Positions 36,488-41,840 of a stretch of 64,000 nucleotides of DNA are shown here, piece by piece. Origin of the DNA: Mesoflavibacter sp037029465 (GTDB lineage Bacteria > Bacteroidota > Bacteroidia > Flavobacteriales > Flavobacteriaceae); contig NZ_JAYMEM010000005.1 of the NCBI RefSeq assembly GCF_037029465.1, positions 186,001 to 250,000 on the forward strand, given 5' to 3'. A program made the position numbers and the translations under genes. Within the stretch, counting starts at the first letter, position 1, and every line of letters starts with the position of its first letter. Below the pieces are notes generated by a model. The model was given only the letters and a program-made list of their open reading frames with translations. It ran no database searches and was not told the DNA's origin.

Positions 36488-37888
36488 CTAAGATTTATTT
36501 TTTCTTCTTTTCTCTCTTTTTACACGCCAAGGTGCATTTTTTTGCCAATCGCCAGCCATAATACAACCGTAAGGTAGTACTTCGTCAATGACATTTCCTA
36601 AACCGTATTCATCCATTTGGTTTCTAACGGTTTGTGCATTTTTATATGCGCTTGGCAACTCGGTAATATCAATTTCTTTAGAGAAAAACCGAACATCTAA
36701 TCCGCGTGTTTCTTCTTTAAAAATCTGCATAATACTTCCCGTTTTGCTGTTTCTATGCTGTGTACGGCTTACGTTTCTACCAGCACCATGCGGTGCAAAA
36801 CCTAAATTGGTTTTGGTCGTAGCACCTTCAACAATCAATACTGGTTCAGACATGTTTAAAGGGATTAATCGTGGACCTGTAATATCTGGCATAAACTTAG
36901 CATCCAAAGGTGTTGCACCTTTAGCATGATAAAATAAATCGCCATCTTTAAATACAAAGTTATGCTCGTTCCAGTAACGGTTTTCAATGTTGATTTCTAA
37001 AGTTTCTGCAACCGAATTATGAATTACCTCATGATTGGCTTTTGTCCATTGTCTTATGGTTTGTAACGCTTGCCAATAGTCTTTTCCTTCTTCTGTATCA
37101 AAAGGAATCCATGCATTTTGTTTTAAAGTTTCTGGTGATAAGATTTTTCTAAAACGTTCGGCAATTTTCATCCCTTTAGTAAATAATCTAGCACCAGGAC
37201 CACGTGATCCGTGATGCGTTACCAACATAGTGTTTCCTGTTTTTTTAGATGTACCAACAAACAAGAAATGATTACCATCGCCTTGAGTTCCTAAATGCGC
37301 TCTTGCGGCTTGGATCATTTGTTTATCGTTAAGTAAGCCATTGTTTTCAAATGCTTCCAATAATTCCTTCGGAAATCTAAATTGCGTATTTCTATCGCGT
37401 CCGCCAGGACCAAAATGTGTATTGGCATGAGCTGCGTCTAAAATGGCTTTAGGATCTGCTTTTCCAAAGTCTGTCAACATCACCGAGCAACAAATATCTG
37501 CACTATGCATACCAGGATGAATAGCGTTTTTTGCTACTGCAACACCACCAACAGGAATGGTTCCGTCTGGTCCCGTTGGGCAAGCATCTGGCATAATAGC
37601 ACCATTGACTAAAGTTGGTGTTTTCATTAAGGTTTGCATCGAGTTAATAACTTTAGAAACGTTATCTTCTTCTAACTCGTTTTCTGCTTTTATATTAATT
37701 GAAAAGTCTAAAGGTTTACTATGTAGTGGTAATGGATCTGGTAACTTGTATTGCTCTAAATAACTTTGTAAAGCATCACCTTGTAATTGGTTTTTGTTAA
37801 TGTAAAACAATGCGTCTTTCATCCATTTGCCTTGTCTGTAACCTAAATTGATTAAGTCTTTTCCTGTTATTTTTGTGTTTGTTTCCAT
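36488..37888 (-). CDS. rtcB: RtcB-family RNA ligase homologue lacking the canonical nucleophilic histidine
   Basis: 466 residues from the ATG complementary to 37886-37888. RtcB enzymes join 2',3'-cyclic phosphate or 3'-phosphate RNA ends to 5'-OH ends using GTP and Mn2+. Metal-site motifs are present: Asp131-I-C-Cys134, Asn206-His207 in GDGNHF, His225-His226 in THHGSRG and His367 in PHGAGRNVSR. The C-terminal segment that should carry the guanylylated histidine (after AYK) reads NQMDEYGLG and CIMAGDW. There is no histidine after residue 378, and the final K-G is A-G. By my remembered alignment the nucleophile is replaced by Asp. It may be ligase-dead, mechanistically altered, or a sensor. It has its own promoter with the island operator. 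Confidence 0.85.
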   Translation of the reverse strand: METNTKITGKDLINLGYRQGKWMKDALFYINKNQLQGDALQSYLEQYKLPDPLPLHSKPLDFSINIKAENELEEDNVSKVINSMQTLMKTPTLVNGAIMPDACPTGPDGTIPVGGVAVAKNAIHPGMHSADICCSVMLTDFGKADPKAILDAAHANTHFGPGGRDRNTQFRFPKELLEAFENNGLLNDKQMIQAARAHLGTQGDGNHFLFVGTSKKTGNTMLVTHHGSRGPGARLFTKGMKIAERFRKILSPETLKQNAWIPFDTEEGKDYWQALQTIRQWTKANHEVIHNSVAETLEINIENRYWNEHNFVFKDGDLFYHAKGATPLDAKFMPDITGPRLIPLNMSEPVLIVEGATTKTNLGFAPHGAGRNVSRTQHRNSKTGSIMQIFKEETRGLDVRFFSKEIDITELPSAYKNAQTVRNQMDEYGLGNVIDEVLPYGCIMAGDWQKNAPWRVKREKRRKNKS

Positions 37889-37944
37889 TGTTTTATTTCC
37901 CACGTAAGTGGTAATGTTTTTTACTTTTATCTTTCTATTTAATA

Positions 37945-37974
37945 AGATTCTTTGCTTTCGTTCTGAATGACATT
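37945..37974. repeat. Degenerate REP-like element, copy 1 (rtcB leader)
   Basis: Plus-strand AGATTCTTTGCTTTCG followed by TTCTGAATGACATT. It matches the second copy at 40769-40800 at both ends (AGATnCTT and ATGACATT) and resembles the dispersed TGTCAT-TCTGAG-GAAG-ATCT family I recall from Bacteroidota intergenic regions. It falls in the predicted 5' leader of rtcB mRNA. Confidence 0.5.
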
Positions 37975-37975
37975 A

Positions 37976-38011
37976 CAAATATTATAGTATGTTGCGCAAT
38001 GTTTTTGCGTA
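37976..38011 (-). promoter_or_regulatory. rtcB promoter with island operator (site A)
   Basis: On the minus strand TACGCAA-AAACA-TTGCGCA (37993-38011) is followed after exactly 9 bases by AATATTTG (37976-37983), a good -7 box. No TTTG -33 element exists at the normal spacing; the operator occupies that place. This geometry is repeated at sites B and C. Confidence 0.75.
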
Positions 38012-38024
38012 GTGAAATTATTTT

Positions 38025-38056
38025 AATTCTCACAGGTATAAAAACCTGTGAGAATT
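38025..38056 (-). terminator. Perfect hairpin after the slipin gene
   Basis: AATTCTCACAGGT and ACCTGTGAGAATT (13 bp) enclose 6 bases, 7 bases beyond the slipin stop and just upstream of operator A. The T-run on the minus strand is poor, so termination may be inefficient. Confidence 0.65.
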
Positions 38057-38062
38057 CTAAAA

Positions 38063-39163
38063 TCACTTGTTTACTGAAAAAATATCCTTTAATTGTTCGA
38101 TCACGTTTCCGTTTCCGGCTACGGTGATTTCGCCAATTTTATCGGCAATTTTCTCTACGTATTCCATTTCTTTTAATTTAAACAACATGCTGTTGTCTTC
38201 CATTAATTTTGCAGTATTTAACAAGCTACGCGTAGAGGCTGTTTCTTCGCGTCTTGTAATAACGTTGGCTTGTGCTTTTTTTTGTGCGATTAATACTTGG
38301 TTCATGATGTCTTTCATGTCGCCAGGTAAAATTACATCTCGCATACCAGCATGTAATACGTTTACGCCTAACTTGCTGGCTTGTGCTTTTACGTCTTCTA
38401 GAACTGCTTTTGCTATTTGGTCTTTTTGCTCTAACAATTCGTCTAAGGTATAAGCACCAACATAAGCTCTTAAGGCTAATTGCAAGCTTGTGTACAATTG
38501 TTTTTCGTAATCTTTATTTTGCATTAATGCGGTTTCGATATCGATTACTTTGTACTGTGCGTAAAAGTTAATACGCACCGCTGCTTTGTCTTTGGTTAAC
38601 AACTCTTGACCTGACACTTCTAATTGTAACTGACGTAAATCTGCTTTTGCGATTTTTATTGTTTGATTGTTTCTCCAGAAATGGTACGTACCGTGATCTA
38701 AGATTTTATCAAACTTATCATCAACAATCATAATGGCTTTTTCGTAAGCTGCGACTTCAAAAGAGCGTATATATTGTCTTAATTGCATATTGGTATATAA
38801 AGACTTGCTAATGTTTTCTGTGATTTCGATTTTACTTAAATCTACAGTAACAAATTTATAGTCTACTAACGTATTCCAAAATGTGTATTGACCAGCCGTT
38901 AACACTTGTTTAAAGTTGTTGTTTGTGTAGACTAAAACCATTTGGTTATCTTCTACGTTTACTACGTGTAACATGTTGGCTAAAGCTTGGTCTTCTAGTA
39001 AGATTTCCAATGCTTTAGGCGCATTAAAAACAGTTGTTAAGCTGTATGTTATAACGCTTTCGTTAAAACCTAGCCAATGGTTACCTTGTGTAATTACACG
39101 TGCGTAATCACCGTTTTTAAATACTAAACCTACGTTACCTGCATGAATTCTTACTCTTTTCAT
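38063..39163 (-). CDS. Slipin / SPFH (band-7) domain protein
   Basis: 366 residues. Two related N-terminal modules (IHAGNVGLVFKNGDYARVIT with HWLG, and VAAYEKAIMIVDDKFDKIL with HGTYHFW) precede an SPFH domain. The domain includes LTKDKAAVRINFYAQYKV, YTSLQLALRAYVGAYTLDEL and DVILPGDMKDIMNQV, then a helical region with AQKKAQANVITRREETASTRS. There is no N-terminal membrane helix, unlike most stomatins. Slipin genes beside rtcB occur, as I recall, in several bacterial RNA-repair neighbourhoods; the role there is unknown. It lies between the tRNA array and rtcB, in the same direction. Confidence 0.85.
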   Translation of the reverse strand: MKRVRIHAGNVGLVFKNGDYARVITQGNHWLGFNESVITYSLTTVFNAPKALEILLEDQALANMLHVVNVEDNQMVLVYTNNNFKQVLTAGQYTFWNTLVDYKFVTVDLSKIEITENISKSLYTNMQLRQYIRSFEVAAYEKAIMIVDDKFDKILDHGTYHFWRNNQTIKIAKADLRQLQLEVSGQELLTKDKAAVRINFYAQYKVIDIETALMQNKDYEKQLYTSLQLALRAYVGAYTLDELLEQKDQIAKAVLEDVKAQASKLGVNVLHAGMRDVILPGDMKDIMNQVLIAQKKAQANVITRREETASTRSLLNTAKLMEDNSMLFKLKEMEYVEKIADKIGEITVAGNGNVIEQLKDIFSVNK

Positions 39164-39179
39164 GATTTCTAATTATTGT

Positions 39180-39210
39180 GTTCTGATGGTTTTATTTTTT
39201 AAATCAGAAC
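39180..39210 (-). promoter_or_regulatory. Hairpin in the slipin mRNA leader
   Basis: GTTCTGAT and ATCAGAAC (8 bp) enclose 15 bases and end 17 bases before the slipin ATG, so the structure could affect ribosome access. No T-run. Confidence 0.45.
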
Positions 39211-39574
39211 GGTTATACATTTATAATAGGGTTTTCAAGCATAAGCTGAAAATGATCTATTCTTAGTTAAAACAAAAAAAAGTTAACCATCTTTCTAACT
39301 ACGGAAATACTATGGTTTTATATCTTTTTAGATAATGTTTAGTAGATGATTTTTAAACAGTCTTTACTGAAAATATTTCAACAATTTTGTCTAAAAATGA
39401 ATCTTTAAAAGATTACCCAAAGTGACTTTAAATACATTAGTATTTCAAGGTGTTGTCTAGACTGCTTTAGCAAATTTTTGCTTGAGCCAGTCCACTTTTA
39501 CTTTGTTTTTTTAGAGCCATTTTTTATGTGATGGCAACACTGGTGGTCGATTTTTACAAGTGACCTTCTTGATC
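39211..39574 (-). other. Non-coding interval between tRNA array and slipin
   Basis: No ORF. On the minus strand, AGTTA/TAACT followed by eight T residues near 39273-39300 looks like a second terminator or attenuator. Near 39459-39491 a larger imperfect hairpin has GACTG/CAGTC outer and AGCAAA/TTTGCT inner stems, and GCCAT/ATGGC forms a small hairpin near 39516-39534. The slipin promoter is not evident. Confidence 0.4.
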
Positions 39575-39597
39575 AAAAAAGATGGATTAAAGTCCAT
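39575..39597 (-). terminator. Terminator of the tRNA array
   Basis: ATGGA and TCCAT enclose CTTTAA and are followed by C and six T residues on the minus strand. The stem starts two bases after the last paired base of permuted unit Y, so the array is its own transcript. Confidence 0.75.
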
Positions 39598-39598
39598 T

Positions 39599-39685
39599 TT
39601 CAAAACTGTAACCTAAATACAGCGCGTTTACCAATTCCGCCACAAGACCGTTAGATCTTGGTAGGATTCGAACCTACAATTTGAA
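39599..39685 (-). tRNA. Unit Y: circularly permuted tRNA-Leu(UAG)-like cloverleaf
   Basis: Read 5'-3' on the minus strand the order is: variable-arm 3' strand TTCAAA (39685-39680), T-arm GTAGG/CCTAC with loop TTCGAAT, acceptor 3' strand CAAGATC (39660-39654), linker TAAC, acceptor 5' strand GGTCTTG (39649-39643). The D-arm (GCGG to CGCG, with GG at 39632-39631), the anticodon arm CTGTA-TTTAGGT-TACAG (anticodon TAG) and the variable-arm 5' strand TTTGAA (39604-39599) follow. The acceptor has 7 bp and the variable arm 6 bp. The normal tRNA reading fails because the T-arm lies upstream of the D-arm. No CCA, and the acceptor is capped by TAAC. Identity by anticodon only. Confidence 0.8.
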
Positions 39686-39750
39686 TCTATTGCTTAACCG
39701 CTAAGCTACTTCCCGTTAGAGAAGACAGGATTCGAACCTGTGTACATAGA
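39686..39750 (-). ncRNA. Unit X: circularly permuted class I tRNA-like cloverleaf open at the anticodon
   Basis: On the minus strand: anticodon-stem 3' strand TCTAT (39750-39746), GTAC, T-arm ACAGG-TTCGAAT-CCTGT, acceptor 3' strand CTTCTC, linker TAAC (39718-39715), acceptor 5' strand GGGAAG, T8 and A9, D-arm GCTT/AAGC with A14, G15 and the GG pair, A26, then anticodon-stem 5' strand ATAGA (39690-39686). The acceptor pairs over 6 bp (one G-U) and ATAGA pairs fully with TCTAT. The fold has all canonical core bases but its only opening is at the anticodon loop. The next base begins unit Y. If the whole loop came from the following TTCAAAT the anticodon would be CAA, but this is uncertain. Confidence 0.75.
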
Positions 39751-39851
39751 TGGATTATTTATTTGGTCAAATAACCTAAAAACCTAATGCGAAACTGCAA
39801 GGATTTATACAATAGTGCTATACAGAAACACTTAACAAGACTTGCTTGATG
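39751..39851 (-). other. Spacer between tRNA-Tyr and the permuted units
   Basis: About 100 bases without tRNA features. A TTATTT/AAATAA hairpin with a GACC loop lies near 39774-39759, just before unit X, and could present the unit X 5' end. No promoter or ORF is evident. Confidence 0.4.
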
Positions 39852-39936
39852 TGGAAGCAGTAGGATTCGAACCTACACGTTCATTTAAGAAATCAGATTT
39901 ACAGTCTGACGAGCCAACCAATTGCTCAATGCTTCC
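39852..39936 (-). tRNA. tRNA-Tyr(GUA), divergent copy in array
   Basis: 85 nt in normal order. GGAAGCA pairs with TGCTTCC, the D-stem is GAGC/GCTC, the anticodon stem TCAGA/TCTGA frames CTGTAAA (anticodon GTA), the variable arm is TTC/GAA with a TTAAAT loop, and the T-stem is GTAGG/CCTAC. Class II with a long variable arm is right for bacterial tRNA-Tyr. CCA is not encoded. It is probably not the housekeeping copy, since it sits in the island array under operator B. Confidence 0.9.
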
Positions 39937-39945
39937 TTGTTTTTG

Positions 39946-40018
39946 TCTGAGAGATAGGATTCGAACCTACAACCTCTCGCTTCCAAAGCGAGTAAACCAA
40001 CCATCGTTATCCTCTCAG
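39946..40018 (-). tRNA. tRNA-Pro(UGG)-like RNA with degenerate D-arm
   Basis: 73 nt in normal order. CTGAGAG pairs perfectly with CTCTCAG, the anticodon stem CTCGC/GCGAG frames TTTGGAA (anticodon TGG), and the T-arm is GTAGG-TTCGAAT-CCTAT. C1-G72 is the proline-type terminal pair. The D-arm keeps only AAC/GTT (3 bp), and U8 and A14 are both G, so the normal tertiary core is disturbed. No CCA is encoded. It may be an atypical tRNA or a decoy. Confidence 0.75.
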
Positions 40019-40041
40019 TTATGTTTAAGAACTTTTATTAA

Positions 40042-40070
40042 GCTTCACCAGTTCCTGCGACTGGTGAAGC
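40042..40070 (-). other. Perfect 11-bp hairpin leading the tRNA array
   Basis: GCTTCACCAGT and ACTGGTGAAGC enclose a 7-nt loop (CGCAGGA on the minus strand), 23 bases upstream of the Pro-like RNA. A second hairpin AAAGTCT/AGACTTT lies at 40082-40104. Both would be in the array's 5' leader. The T-run lies on the plus-strand side, so it is not a terminator for the array direction. Confidence 0.6.
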
Positions 40071-40119
40071 ACTGCTTTTTTAAAGTCTGACTCCAAAAGA
40101 CTTTTTGTTATCTACTCTG

Positions 40120-40155
40120 CAAATATTTTACGCTATTGCGCAATGTTTCTGCGTA
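40120..40155 (-). promoter_or_regulatory. tRNA-array promoter with island operator (site B)
   Basis: On the minus strand TACGCAG-AAACA-TTGCGCA (40137-40155), then 9 bases, then AATATTTG (40120-40127). It differs from site A at one of 19 operator bases and has an identical -7 box. It lies between the TPR gene's stop and the array. Confidence 0.75.
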
Positions 40156-40165
40156 GTTTAAAAAT

Positions 40166-40714
40166 TTATTTTTTCTTCTTCTTTTTCTTGTCTTTTTTGC
40201 TCTTTTTCTTCTTTGAGCCTTTTTTCTTTTTGGGTTTTATTTTGTCTTTAATCCTAGATGTTTCATTATCTATATGACTTATAAAATCTCTATTGTAACC
40301 AAATGCTTTTGCTGTTTTTAATGCTTTTATGGCTTTTTTATATGCTGTTTGATACTCTAAAAGCATACCTTGATAATACCAGATTAATCCTTTATCTATG
40401 CCTTTAACGGTTAGCGCAAAGTCTATTAAATTTTGAGCTTCTTGATAATCGTCGTTCCAGATTAATACTAAAATGTATTTATCATACACCTTATGAAAAT
40501 CCATTTTATTAGCTAAAGCTTCTGCAAAATAGTGCTTGGCTGTTTCATAGTCGCCTAACTGTTCTGCTTGTAATTGTCCCATTAAATACAAAGCGTAAGC
40601 GTTGTTACTTTCGTAAGACAAAGCGTAGTTTAGGTTTTCTACGGTTTCTTCTAATTCGTATGGATAGGCATCTATAGCTTTAAGCACGTAGTTGTTTAAC
40701 AAATTCGTGTCCAT
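40166..40714 (-). CDS. TPR protein with poly-lysine C-terminal tail
   Basis: 182 residues. Residues about 5-150 form three or four tetratricopeptide-like helical pairs (AYALYLMGQLQAEQLGDYET, AKHYFAEAL, WYYQGMLLEYQTAYKKAIKAL). The last 25 residues contain 19 lysines, a strongly basic tail that could bind RNA or DNA. No signal peptide. It ends 10 bases before operator B and reads toward the tRNA array. The specific function is unknown; an RNA-binding scaffold in the island is inference. Confidence 0.75.
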   Translation of the reverse strand: MDTNLLNNYVLKAIDAYPYELEETVENLNYALSYESNNAYALYLMGQLQAEQLGDYETAKHYFAEALANKMDFHKVYDKYILVLIWNDDYQEAQNLIDFALTVKGIDKGLIWYYQGMLLEYQTAYKKAIKALKTAKAFGYNRDFISHIDNETSRIKDKIKPKKKKGSKKKKSKKDKKKKKKK

Positions 40715-40728
40715 TGTTTTATGTTTTT

Positions 40729-40743
40729 CTGAATTAAATTCAG
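40729..40743. promoter_or_regulatory. Perfect palindrome upstream of the TPR gene
   Basis: CTGAATT-A-AATTCAG, 15 bases before the TPR start codon. It is unrelated to the TTGCG operator. Role unknown. Confidence 0.35.
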
Positions 40744-40768
40744 TGTTATTTTTTTAATCAATTAAAAT

Positions 40769-40800
40769 GAGATGCTTCGTCAAGCTCAGCATGACATTCT
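40769..40800. repeat. Degenerate REP-like element, copy 2
   Basis: Plus-strand GAGATGCTTCGTCAAGCTC followed by AGCATGACATTCT. The complementary strand reads TGTCATGCTGAGCTTGACG, a form I recall as a widespread dispersed element in Bacteroidota. It shares both ends with copy 1 at 37945-37974. Confidence 0.55.
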
Positions 40801-40860
40801 GTTTTTATTTTAATGTTTCGGGGAAATGTTTTAGCAGACTTGCTAATGGCTGAAAAACAA

Positions 40861-40897
40861 AAAATCCGAAACAGTTAAAAATTTGCTTCGGATTTTT
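40861..40897 (-). terminator. Terminator after the 25-residue ORF
   Basis: AAAATCCGAA and TTCGGATTTT across a 16-nt loop, 25 bases after the small ORF's stop on the minus strand. A TTAGCA-GACT-TGCTAA hairpin lies further along at 40831-40846. Confidence 0.7.
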
Positions 40898-40921
40898 CAT
40901 TTTGTATGAATGTACAAAAGT

Positions 40922-40999
40922 TTATCTACAATAATCACGAAGCACCACAAAAGGTAAAAGTCCTTTTGGTTCTGGTTGATATGTTATAAATAAACTCAT
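40922..40999 (-). CDS. Putative 25-residue peptide gene
   Basis: A tiny ORF reading MSLFITYQPEPKGLLPFVVL then RDYCR. It lies between a plausible promoter (minus strand AATCTTTG near 41059-41066, with TTTG about 20 bases further upstream) and a clear terminator at 40861-40897, so a short transcript is likely. Whether the peptide is made is not shown; the RNA could be the product. No known family is recognised. Confidence 0.4.
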   Translation of the reverse strand: MSLFITYQPEPKGLLPFVVLRDYCR

Positions 41000-41134
41000 G
41001 TGTTCTAATTTTTAATTTTAAATATTTTGACTGCTGTTTGTTAGTCAATTGCGATGCAAAGATTTAGATTTATTTTTCAATTTTCAAAATTTATTTTTTG
41101 AATTTCAAGAAATTACAACTCTTAATACGTAGTA

Positions 41135-41746
41135 TTAACTTTTTTTGAAAAAAGCAAGAATTTTTTGTTTTAGCGTTATTTTTTTAGGTTTGATTATTGG
41201 TTTTATAACTTTTTTAGACTCAATTTTGATAGGTTTAAAAGAAGGTAATTCTTGTTCTAACATTATTTTTAATATCTCAAAATCATCAGATTTTTCAAAA
41301 ATATTAAGCGTTTCTTCGGCGTAAAACTTAGCTTCAGCTTCAAGTTCTCCTTCTTGTTCAAATCCTTCCTTTACAAGATCAAAGATGTCATACAAAAAGT
41401 ACAATTTCCATAGTATTGAAAAATTTGTATCAAAATTAAAACCGTTAAATTCTTCTTTTAAAATTAGATGTGTTTCATCAAAAGTTTTGCTGCTTATTAT
41501 CTTTTCACAAATGTTTTCAATCCTAAATACTTCAATTTGTTCTTCGCTTATATATTCTTTGAAAATATTTGTTAATAATTGTTTCCACTTATTTGATTTA
41601 TAATTGACTTCAATTACATCAAAATAAAAAGAATTAGAGTCCAAATTTTCTAAGATTTCTTCGCAATTGTATAACCAATTTTCAAATTCTGAAACTGTGA
41701 TTTTTCCAGTTAACACATCAAATATTTTTCGTTTTAAAGTTTCCAT
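41135..41746 (-). CDS. Unrecognised 203-residue acidic protein under the island operator
   Basis: Mostly helical and acidic through residue about 170 (GKITVSEFENWLYNCEEIL, EFNGFNFDTNFSILWKLYFL), ending in a basic Lys-rich tail (KPIIKPKKITLKQKILAFF). The N-terminal pattern GKIT-EFENWLY recalls, from memory, small immunity-type proteins, but I cannot assign a family. No signal peptide. Its promoter has operator C at the same geometry as the rtcB and array promoters, so it is probably part of the same regulon. Confidence 0.7.
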   Translation of the reverse strand: METLKRKIFDVLTGKITVSEFENWLYNCEEILENLDSNSFYFDVIEVNYKSNKWKQLLTNIFKEYISEEQIEVFRIENICEKIISSKTFDETHLILKEEFNGFNFDTNFSILWKLYFLYDIFDLVKEGFEQEGELEAEAKFYAEETLNIFEKSDDFEILKIMLEQELPSFKPIKIESKKVIKPIIKPKKITLKQKILAFFKKS

Positions 41747-41762
41747 TTTTTAATATTTGAAG

Positions 41763-41798
41763 CAAAGTTTTCATTTTAATACGCAATCTTTTTGCGCA
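41763..41798 (-). promoter_or_regulatory. Promoter of the 203-residue gene with island operator (site C)
   Basis: On the minus strand TGCGCAA-AAAGA-TTGCGTA (41780-41798), 9 bases, then AAACTTTG (41763-41770), which precedes the gene at 41746. The operator is also 42 bases upstream of the WYL regulator start on the plus strand and could serve both directions. Confidence 0.72.
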
Positions 41799-41840
41799 TT
41801 AAATTAAATGTTAATATTTTAGGTTAAAATTCCACTTAAA

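Noticed and set aside
39660..39712. Normal-order tRNA reading starting at GGGAAGTAGCTTAGCGG
   Set aside because: Acceptor ends do not pair, the anticodon arm is too short and no variable loop fits; the permuted reading explains all helices.
39842..40090. 82-codon ORF across the tRNA array on the plus strand (contains GFEPTR and RDRIRTYN)
   Set aside because: These peptide strings are the well-known false translation of antisense tRNA T-arms; the region is two tRNAs on the minus strand.
41046..41058. Fourth TTGCG operator near the 25-codon ORF (TTGCGATGCAA)
   Set aside because: Half-sites are in the wrong orientation and spacing, and it lies downstream of the candidate -7 box.
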